NCBI GenBank assembly: GCA_963921195.1
Contig: OY992540.1
Span: 191,813,576-191,877,575, forward strand
Length of the DNA stretch: 64,000 nucleotides
From: Pegoplata infirma
Lineage: Eukaryota > Arthropoda > Insecta > Diptera > Anthomyiidae
Direction: 5' to 3'
Each line of letters starts with the position of its first letter. The stretch's first letter is position 1. Shown piece by piece: positions 54,962 to 63,204 of this stretch. The notes under the pieces are model-generated. The model was not told the DNA's origin. It was given only the letters and a program-made list of their open reading frames with translations, and did no database searches. The position numbers and the translations under genes are program-made.

Positions 54962-55556
54962 CACTCAAAGAAAAATGCTTCATCATATTGATGATACGGT
55001 TTCATCACTGGCTGTCATCAATTTTGATGAAAAATTTCTTCATATTGATGAAGCTTTTCTTCAATATGATGAAAAATGTCATCGAAATTGAAAACACATT
55101 TTATTATTGTACAATATCCCACTCTTTCCCTCTCACAGCTTTTAGCAGAGCATAGTAACACACACATTTTAGCGTTATATTTAGCACACAACAAACAAAA
55201 AGCTTTTGATTGTTATTATTTGTTGAAGCTCTGTAGACAAGTGGCTAGAGGCTAAGCCCAACAAACAAGAGGTCCGGCGTTCAAATCTTGGTGGATACGA
55301 AAAAAGATGTAAGTTTTTAAAAATTAGAAAATAACAAACAATTATAAGTAAATAAAAATTAATTAAATAAAATCAAATCAAATAACAAAAACAAAATTTA
55401 TTTTTTTATTTTCTTTCTTATTTTCAAATAAAAAAATGTTATTGATGACACCGCTTCATCATATTGATGACATGTTACATTGGACGAAAAATGACGTAAC
55501 ATTTCATCATATTGATGTAACTTTTCATCAACACGAAGAAGCTTTTTCTTTGAGTG
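54962..55556. mobile_element. CACTC element with CATCATATTGATGA core and tRNA-like loop
   Basis: CACTCAAAGAAAAATGCTTC / GAAGCTTTTTCTTTGAGTG ends; TA follows at the right, TG precedes at the left (a mutated TA). The arms are runs of 'catcatattgatga'. The middle holds a tRNA-like segment. A partial second copy lies at 61,540-61,845. Confidence 0.8.
55227..55300 (+). mobile_element. tRNA-like segment inside the CATCATATTGATGA element
   Basis: 'Tgtagacaagtggctagaggc' (A-box region) and 'ggcgttcaaatctt' (B box), followed by 'ggtggatacgaaaaaagatgtaa'. The same segment occurs at 61,553-61,620. Confidence 0.58.
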
Positions 55557-55987
55557 TAGAAAAAATTCCCAAATTATTTCCTTTCCTTTTTAGCCATTAT
55601 CTTCTCAGATTTTTCTGAACGAAACATTATCAGATTTATCCTATAGAAAAACTCTCAGTTTTTTCGTATAAAAAAAACTGTTAAATTTTTCTTATAAAAA
55701 TTGTCAAATTTTTCCTTTAGAAAAATTCGCAAATTATTACTATATGAAAATTCTCAATTTTTTCCTGTAGAAAAATATACTAACTTTTCTTATAGAAAAA
55801 TTTCCAAATTTTTCGTTGAGAAAAATTCCCGAATATTTCGTCTAGAAAACTTTTTGTATTTTTCCTAAGGAAAATATTTTTATATTCCGAGACAATTTCC
55901 TTTTTCCGCCCGTGATCCGCTCCTGATTAACTGCTAAAGTATTCACTACAGGACAGTAAATACTTAAAAGCTTTAATGATTGGCATG

Positions 55988-56234
55988 CACAGTGGTTTAT
56001 TTTAATTTTTATTTTTGGAAATATTTCGGCCATTCAGTATGTACTGGAGCAATTGTATACCGGTTATACCAAACGTAATTTCGAGCTATGATTTGGACGC
56101 TGGACCCAATATGGTGGTACCCATATTGGCCATGTGGCTAGAAATTACGTTAAATATAACCGGTATGAATTTCGCTGCAATCGGTTCAGTACCTACTTAC
56201 TGAATAGTCAAATTATTAAAAATAAACCACTGTG
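55988..56234. mobile_element. 247-bp palindromic element, CACAGTGGTTTAT ends
   Basis: CACAGTGGTTTATTTT / AATAAACCACTGTG, inner pairs 'ggccattcagtatgtactgg' and 'ccagtacctacttactgaatag'-like, 'ataccggttat', 'acgtaatttc'. One arm is also present at 1418-1480 within the TAGGGTTGC element. Confidence 0.75.
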
Positions 56235-56432
56235 CAACGTAGCGTATGATTGTTATTTAAGGGCAATTACAAAAGTATACAGATTTCAAGCAATTACACA
56301 GTGTCACAACCAAAATCGGAATGGGATAAAACCAAAAATGAAAGTTGGCATATTCCATAGCAAAGCCCTTCAGTTTTTTTTGTGCAGCGCTAGATTTTAC
56401 ACGCCCTTAAAGTTGGTGAACTCTTATTATAA
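56235..56432. repeat. Segment shared with 1150-1290
   Basis: 'Cacagtgtcacaaccaaaatcgg', 'ggataaaaccaaaa', 'catagcaaagccct' and 'acgcccttaaagttggtga' parallel 1155-1285. Here it follows the palindrome arm; at 1 kb it precedes it. Confidence 0.65.
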
Positions 56433-56868
56433 CACTGTGCAACACTATTTTGTATCATGGATGGGACCAAAAAAAATTAAAGTATACCAACAGTAGAGCA
56501 AAACCCCGAAGGGTTTTGAAAACTTAGCTCGAGTTTTTTTTATGGCCCACTGAAGTTATTACATTTTTTTCAAAGGCGTTTTAAGCAAGTCAAAAATTTT
56601 TTATTAAAATTAAATTTCTTAGAATATATTAACCCTTTATCTTCCATTTTAAGGGGTCATTTTGGTAATTTTTTCAAATATTCTCATAGAACACCAAAAA
56701 ACGTGCCTTTAAAGGGCACGTTTTAACGATAATATAACGATAAAATAACGATAACGGATGTCACTGAAGACATCCATTATCGTTATTTAGCTCAGAAGCA
56801 GATTTATAATTTTTTTTTACTTATTTTACACGACTTTGATGAAAAACAATTTAATAGTATGTGATAAT

Positions 56869-57405
56869 TAGGGATAAGATTTTCATGCACTAAAAAATCG
56901 AAAATATGCGCCAAAAAATTCAAAATATTCACTAAAAAACCTCAAAATATGCACTAAAAAATTTAATTTATACAATAAAAATCTTGTTTTCATAGGAAAA
57001 ACTTCTTAAAAAGCAAAAAATAACGGGGAAAGCCGTTAGAACTTTATATAAGCAAATTTTTTTGGAAATTAAGAAAATTTATTAAAAAAAGAAAAAAAAT
57101 ATTTTTCTTATTTGCAAAATAAATTTTTAAAACAGTTTTTGGAAAAAATAAATTTCAATTTGTGTTTTTGCTAATTTATGCCAAAATATGGAAAAATATA
57201 CACTTAAAAGTTAGAAATATGCACAAAATATGCATTTAAAATCAAAATATGCAAAAATATGAATTTTCACAAAAATATGCAAAAATATGCAAAAACATAT
57301 CGATGCCATTTTAATGCAAATTTCTTGATTCGGAAAGATAGTTGGTCGATATCGTTATTAGACTATCGACAAAAAACATGCATTTGCATGGAAATCTCAT
57401 CCCTA
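56869..57405. mobile_element. TAGGGAT element with AAAATATGCA repeats
   Basis: TAGGGATAAGATTTTCATGCA / TGCATGGAAATCTCATCCCTA ends. The interior is a run of 'aaaatatgc(a)' and 'cactaaaaaa' motifs. The flanking octamers (gtgataat, gttattaa) match only partly. A partial copy lies at 3470-3612. Confidence 0.7.
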
Positions 57406-57493
57406 GTTATTAACAATTTTACTTTTTTAGGTATTTTGCTCTTTTCACACGAACTTTTGATTTTCGGCAACCCTAGTGAAATTTGATGTAGAA

Positions 57494-58447
57494 CAGCGGT
57501 TACCAACCTTTTTGGCTCGCGTACCCCTAATTTTAAATTTTGTCAGCCGCGTACCCCCTAACGACTTTTTGTTTTCGTTAAAAAACTTCTCAATAAATAT
57601 TAAAGTTTATTTTGAAATTTTTGATCTGCGGGTATTGTAATTTTTATGAAGAATTAAGGGGAGATCAAAACAATGGTGGTACTTTTTTGGAAACATTTTC
57701 GCTCCTTGGGGTGGCTCAATGCATCTGAAAACGTGGATATTGAGCTGATTTTTCTGCAGAGCAAAAACAGCTGAAAATATTGCAAATCTGATTTCACCAA
57801 TCGTTTCCACACCAAAAATTTAAACAACGTACGTTGTTCGAACTATTAAAAAAAGTTCCAAAAACACATCACAGAGGGCGGAAATAAATGTTTTTTTTAA
57901 TTTTTTAAAAATGTTTTTTTGTAATACAAGGGCAGATCAACAATTCCGTGACTTTTCGAATGAAACACCCTCGTATATGCAATGAAAGGGCATTTTGAGC
58001 TTAACAAAATGGTACCAAAATTTCCACTCTATCACAACCCGTCTCAAAAATGCCCAAAAACACGTTTTTTGAGAACTGTGACATACATTTTCTCACATCA
58101 TAGAAAAATTTAAGAACCATATTCGGAATAAGCATCGACAGGGTAATCGAAAACAAGTGGTCAGATCTCAAAATATCGCAAAAAATGCTCTCTTAATTGC
58201 ACAAGGTTAATCGAAAACAAGTGGTCAGATCTTAAAATATCGCAAAAAATGCTCTTTAAATGCACAAAAATACGTTTTTTGTGAACTTTGACCTCAACTT
58301 TCTTAAAAACCTGACGTTATGGAAAACTTTGGAAGCATTGAAAGGTTTATCTAAAACGGATGTCCAAATTACTAAAATTTTTCGTACCCCCACGGACAGT
58401 TTCGCGTACCCCTCAGTGGTACGCGTACCATAGGTTGGTAATCGCTG
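57494..58447. mobile_element. hAT-like element, CAGCGGTTACCAACC ends, 954 bp
   Basis: CAGCGGTTACCAACCT / AGGTTGGTAATCGCTG (one mismatch) with a perfect 8-bp duplication atgtagaa (57,486-57,493 and 58,448-58,455). The CAGNGGTT..CAACC end is typical of hAT elements. The subterminal 'gcgtacccc' repeats are inverted. A 62-bp direct pair ('ggt(t)aatcgaaaacaagtgg' at about 58,141 and 58,206) lies inside. No transposase frame. Confidence 0.88.
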
Positions 58448-58793
58448 ATGTAGAAAATTGTTGTAGAGCACGTTTTATAGGTGTTCTATGAGGATATTTT
58501 AAAAAGGACCAAAATGACCACTAAAAATGGGAGAAAGAGGCTTAATATATTTTAAGATAAGAACCGTGATAAAATTTTACTAATGACATGACTTAACATT
58601 ATTTACGTCAGAATTAGATTTAATACTTATTTTTTGACTTATTCAAAACACCTTTGAAAAAAATTGTAAAACTTCGGCGGGACATAAAAAAATAACTCGA
58701 GCTAATTTTTCAGAACCCTTTGGGGGTTTTGCTCTGCTGTTGGTATACTTTCATTTTTTTTTTCCATTCAAGATACACTCGAAGACCCCAAAT

Positions 58794-59053
58794 TTGTTGT
58801 ACAGTGTAATGATAATAATAATTTCTTGAAAACTGTATAAGTGGCGTATGCTTATTATTGCCTCATTATTTTAATTTATTAAATCATTCAATCAATGCGT
58901 TTATTTATATTTTTGGTTGTTTTTTGTTGTACAGTGTAATGATAATAATAATTTCTTGAAAACTGTATAAGTGGCGTATGCTTATTATTGCCTCATTATT
59001 TTAATTTATTAAATCATTCAATCAATGCGTTTATTTATTTTTTTGGTTGTTTT
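58794..59053. repeat. 130-bp tandem duplication spanning element D's right end
   Basis: 58,794-58,923 and 58,924-59,053 are identical except for about one base ('tttatatttt' against 'tttatttttt'). The unit begins inside the terminal TGTTGTACAGTG of element D and includes ~117 bp of flanking DNA, so it arose after the insertion of D. Confidence 0.93.
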
Positions 59054-59756
59054 ATTTTAAAAATCTGTTTTTTAGTCCTCCATGCAAAGTGCATATAAAA
59101 GGTAGATTGTCCCAATTATTTTTTTGTAGACCGATTTTTTTCGTATTTCGTTTATTTGGTAACTAATGACGCTTATCATTAGTTTGGGTTTTCTGGTTAT
59201 CAACTATAAAAAAATATACAAAAAAACAACAATTAAATTATGCGAATTTTGCGCGTGTTTCTAGGTTTGTTTGTATATTTACTTTTTTTTCCAAACTGTC
59301 TACGTAATTCTAAGTTTTTTTTTCGCGAGTGATAATGAAATTGAAAATTTCAGTGTTAAATAGTATATTATTTATAAATATTTTTTTTTTATTTTGACCT
59401 CATTTCAGTTGTTGATTTAGCCAAATTTTTGTTGTTGTGAAAGTGTTATCAACAAAAAAATAAAGTAGTAGAAACGTTATGGGAACATAGATAATAAAAT
59501 AAAAATATTTAACATAATTTTTTTTTTTTTGCTAATTTTTTCAAGGACAAATTATATGTTTTAGTTCTTGATATTGATAAGATTTTTGATTTTTTTATAG
59601 AGGAATAAATATTATTTTTAACATAGAGACAAGTGGTGGTAATGAAAATTAATTTATGAATGATGTTGCGAAACAATGTTTAGAAACAAAGTTGTGGGAA
59701 TATAAAAGTTAGCAGCATTACAAATTATATGCTGTCTTAGAGTGACATTTTGTTAT
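59054..59756. other. Spacer, largely non-repetitive
   Basis: AT-rich DNA with no recognisable element or coding signal. Confidence 0.45.
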
Positions 59757-59850
59757 TTATACCCTCCAACCACAGTATGGGGGTATACTCACTTTGTTAT
59801 TCCGTTTGTAACGCATCGAAATATAGGTCGGGGACCCCATAAAGTATATA
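59757..59850 (-). mobile_element. Helentron-like end interrupted by FB3
   Basis: 'Ataccctccaaccacagtatgg', 'gtatactcactttgttattccg', 'ggtcggggaccccataaagtatata', the inverse of 24,479-24,570. The GTCY part should follow but is replaced by FB3. Confidence 0.75.
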
Positions 59851-60355
59851 TGGGGCATTCCATGTCAAATCGGACACTTCGAAAATTATTTTTTTTTAGA
59901 TTTTCCCAATTTGGTTACAGTTTTTAATACCTTTTGAAAATTCCTTCGTGGTAAATTTTCAGATTTTTTTTGATGACCCGTTCAAATAATATCGATTTTT
60001 TTAAAATTGGTAGTTTGTTCCTTTACTCAAACTACTTTTACTCATAACTTCTTCAATAATGGTCCAAATTTCATTTTTTTTTTTTTTTTTTTTTAATTTT
60101 TGTTTTTTTACGGACCTTGAAAAAAAAAAATCCCAAAAAATTCTTAAAAGCGCTCTAATATGCGATTTTTAAGTTTTAAAATTTAAATCTCATTTTTGAA
60201 CATGTTTGTATTCTTCGATTTTTTTTAAATTTTTTTGTGTAAAACTTCTATCGATTCTACAAATGTTTTGCCCAGGAGGATCGTGGGATAACGATTATTA
60301 CTATTTTTAAAATTTTTTGAAAAAATTTTTATTGTAATTTTCCAATCTTAACATC
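59851..60355. mobile_element. Foldback FB3 (left end only), TGGGGCATTCCATGTCAA
   Basis: TGGGGCATTCCATGTCAAAT directly after TATA, at the same place in the Helentron-like host as FB1. The interior is T-rich. No mirrored right end is found in the window, so it is truncated or its other arm lies outside. Confidence 0.55.
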
Positions 60356-60932
60356 GGTGACAGGACATAATCCCCACGGACATTATCCCCATAACAGAAA
60401 TGGGGATTATGCCTCAATGCATTACGGACATAATCCCCATATTAGTTGTGGGGACTATGACCATTTTAAAAACGGCCATAATCCCAATGGGGATTATGTC
60501 CCTTCCCTGTTGGGATTACGACCGAAAGTTTTTCGTTCATAACCCTCATTCATATTATGGGGACTAAATTCAAAACAATTTCGGTCGTAATCCCTTTATT
60601 TTGCGGAGAGGGTGGGTTTAATGCATGGAGTTTGTAATCCCAAAGCTACGCAGAAAAACTTTTAAGACAAAAAAAAATTTCACATAATTCTTGGGATTAT
60701 GACCTATTAGTATAGTAGACATAATCCCTGTAATGTGGATTATGTCCACTTTTTACGTGGTCATTGTCCCCATAAAACTGGGAATTATGTCCATTTTTTG
60801 TTGAGATTATGTACAAATTTTTTTCGGTCATAGTCCCCACTACCGTTATGGGGATTATGACCGAATTCATTTTGGTCATAATCCCCATAACGGAAATGGG
60901 GGTTATGTCCATGGGGATTATATCATGTCACC
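60356..60932. mobile_element. 577-bp foldback of GGACATAATCCCCAT repeats, GGTGACA ends
   Basis: GGTGACAGGACATAATCCCC at the left; ...TATATCATGTCACC at the right. The left half is a run of 'ggacataatccccat', 'ggggattatg' units and the right half mirrors it. The repeat peptides in both strands (GHNPHYRDY-like) are translation of this array. No clear TSD. Confidence 0.72.
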
Positions 60933-61535
60933 CTTAAAATCATTTCTACTGCTCCAATGGTGCGTCATAGAGGGGTCATTTATAAGACCGACCCCCATTA
61001 ATTTTTACGTCTTAACATTTCTTTGGAACAAACTAATACCCTATCTCCAATTTCTAAGAGGGCTCCCACACAAAACGACATTTTTTAAAATTTGCTCCAA
61101 CCGCTCTAACTGCCATAATAGTGCCCTTAGAGCAACAAATTGTATGACCGACCCATGATATTTTTTTAGTCCAAACATTTTCTCTGAACACATCTACCCT
61201 CTATCTTTAACTGGTAAGGCAGTCCCCATACATTTTATTTTTTTATTTTTTGTAAGTTTGTTTAATTAAATCAGCTTCTGCCGGTCCAATGGTGCGTCCG
61301 AGAGGGGTTATTAGTGAGACCGACTCCCATTTATTTTTACACTACAACATTCAAAATTACATTTTTATAAAATTTGCTCCAACTGTTATTTGTATGGGAC
61401 CCTACTTAGGGAGTGGAGATAGGGCATAGGTATGTTTTTAAAAAAATGTTGTAGGGTAAAACTAAATGGGGGTTGGTCCCACTTATGACCCCTCTCGGAC
61501 GTACCATTGGACCGGTAGAAGCTGATTTCATAAAA
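60933..61535. repeat. 'Ccaatggtgcgtc' module plus palindrome
   Basis: 61,269-61,529 is palindromic ('aatcagcttctgccggtcca' / 'ggaccggtagaagctgatt', 'gtgcgtccgagagggg' / 'cccctctcggacgtac'). 60,935-61,268 carries two further copies of the 'agagggg(t)cat..gaccgacccc' and 'taccctctatct' motifs. Distantly reminiscent of the CACTGTG modules. Confidence 0.65.
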
Positions 61536-61539
61536 CAAA

Positions 61540-61845
61540 TTTATGTTGTTATGCTGTAGTTCAGTGGCTAGAGGCTAAGTCCACGAACAAGAGGGTTGGC
61601 GTCCAAACCTTGGTAGATACGAACAAATGATGTAAATTTTTAAAAATAGAAAATAGCAAAAGTCAAATAACAAAAAAAATTTCAAATAATTTATTTTTTT
61701 TTCTTATTTTTCAAATAAAAAAAAATGTTATTGATGACACCGCTTCATCATATTGATGACACGTTACATTGGACGAAAAATGATGTAACATTTCATCATA
61801 TTGATGTTACTTTTCATCAATATGAAGAAGCTTTTTCTCAGAGTG
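61540..61845. mobile_element. Partial copy of the CATCATATTGATGA element
   Basis: tRNA-like core plus right arm ('gatgacaccgcttcatcatattgatgac', 'gaagaagctttttctcagagtg', TA following at 61,846). The left arm is replaced by the palindrome ending at 61,529. Confidence 0.75.
61553..61620 (+). mobile_element. tRNA-like segment, second copy
   Basis: 'Ctgtagttcagtggctagaggc' is a good tRNA D-arm/A-box match; 'ggcgtccaaacctt' is a damaged B box. Same family as 55,227-55,300. Confidence 0.58.
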
Positions 61846-61850
61846 TAGGT

Positions 61851-62259
61851 ACTACGAAAATTATTTTTTCTTTGCTTTTGGATAGTTTTTAAATAAATTT
61901 AGAAAATGCATTGTTTTTTTTCGCGAAATATGAATGCAGTGTTAAATTCGAGCACAGTGCACACTCGAAAAACGATGTCATTAATTGTTAGTAGTTTATT
62001 TAAAAAGTTTTACGTTTTGTCGTTTTTAATAGAAAAAACATTTGTATAATGTTCAGTTTTTTCAAATGACTATTTCTGTTCTGTGTTTCAAAAATAACAA
62101 CATAAAAAATACAGACTTTCATTAGCATTCAATTTTTAAAGTTATTTTTTTTTGTTCTGTAAGTAAAAATAAGTGATTTTTCTTTAAATTTTTATTGATT
62201 TGTGTAAGTAATATTTTTTTTTTAAATTGTTGGTATTTTTTAATGAGATATCATTAGTT
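61851..62259. other. AT-rich spacer
   Basis: No feature recognised. Confidence 0.4.
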
Positions 62260-62940
62260 TTTTACAAGTAGGTTATTTTTTTGAAGAAAAAAAAAATCAA
62301 AAAATTATTTATAGAAATATAAAAACAAAATTTTATTAAAAATTTTTAAAAAAAATATTTCAATAGAAAATTGTAAAAAATAACCTACGAAATCATTAAT
62401 TTTTAATGTTTTCGTAGGTTATTTTTTTGGAATTTGTTGGTAAAAATAACAGAACTGTCATTAATTTTTAATCTTTTCGTAGGTTATTTTTTTCGAATTT
62501 TTTGGTAAAAATGAAAGAAAAAAACGTAATTTTTTAATGTTATTTATTTTAGAAAATTTTGTCAACAGTAAAAAATAAATGTTGATGTTTTCATTAGTTT
62601 TTACCTACTTGTGCGGGTTATTTTTTTGTAAAAAAAAAATTCAAAAAATATTTATAGAAATATAAAAACATGTTTGTATCAAGTGACTTTGACACGATGG
62701 GTAGTTGATTGCGGGATTACGAAGGCAGTTGATTGCGGGATTGATTCCCTAAAATTTTATTCAAATATAATTTAATGGAAAAATTGTAAAAATAACCTAC
62801 GAAATCATTAATTTTTAATGTTATCATAGGTAATTTTTTTTTTTATTTTCTTGGTAAAAATAACACAACAATCATTAATTTTTAATGTTTTAGTAGGTTA
62901 TTTTTTTGTTGGTAACAGTAAAAATTAAATGTTGATGTTT
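62260..62940. repeat. Tandem pair with 'cgtaggttattttttt' motifs
   Basis: Unit 1 (about 62,266-62,605) and unit 2 (about 62,615-62,940) share 'aggttatttttttg', 'ttatttatagaaatataaaaaca', 'gtaaaaaataacctacgaaatcattaatttttaatg'. 'Aacctacg' and 'cgtaggtt' also form inverted pairs inside each. Unit 2 has an 80-bp insertion. Confidence 0.75.
62671..62750 (+). mobile_element. 80-bp tRNA-like insertion in unit 2
   Basis: Comparison with unit 1 shows it inserted between 'ataaaaaca' and 'aaattttatt'. 'Cgatgggtagttgattgc' (A-box-like) and 'gggattgattccc' (B-box-like, two mismatches to consensus). 'Agttgattgcgggatt' occurs twice inside (62,703 and 62,728). Confidence 0.5.
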
Positions 62941-63204
62941 GTTAAAACAAATGAATAATTTCTGGAATTGCTTTCGAATGTTTTATCACTTGTTTTAAAT
63001 GTGTTTTTCATTTGTTTTTGCCTAAAAAATATTTAGAGTGTACTTTTAAATTTGGACTGGGTTTTTTCCGTAAAAAACATTTTTTTTTTGTAAATTCTTA
63101 CTGGATTTGTGTTTAAATAAGCATTTACAAAAAAAAAATGTTTAAACAGGTACGTTTTGAAATAGGTAAATTTTTAAAGTTTCTTAAAAAAATAAAAACA
63201 AAAA
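62941..63204. other. AT-rich spacer
   Basis: No feature recognised. Confidence 0.4.

Larger units (their letters stand above)
54640..55880. repeat. ~32-bp TTTTCCTATAGAAAAATTC array, split by an element
   Basis: 54,640-54,958 and 55,557-55,880 are runs of 'tt(t)tcctatagaaaaattc.caaatt' units with a period of ~30-35 bp. The element at 54,962-55,556 interrupts the array: joining the sides gives 'tttttcc-ta-gaaaaaattc', one normal unit. Confidence 0.78.
56433..58806. mobile_element. CACTGTGCAACA foldback element D, 2.4 kb with insertions
   Basis: CACTGTGCAACA / TGTTGTACAGTG, TAA at 56,430-56,432 and 58,807-58,809. Arms 56,433-56,865 and 58,456-58,806 mirror each other ('aagtataccaacagtagagcaaaacccc', 'ctcgagtt', 'gcccactgaag', 'ttaacccttt'). 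Two insertions account for most of the centre. It has no coding capacity. Confidence 0.82.

Noticed and set aside
56134..56496. 120-codon plus-strand frame crossing 56.13-56.50 kb
   Set aside because: It spans three different repeat segments and an element end; no domain recognised.
60357..60912. His/Asn/Gly-rich repeat proteins on both strands
   Set aside because: Products of the GGACATAATCCCCAT word array and its inverse; no start context, no neighbours.
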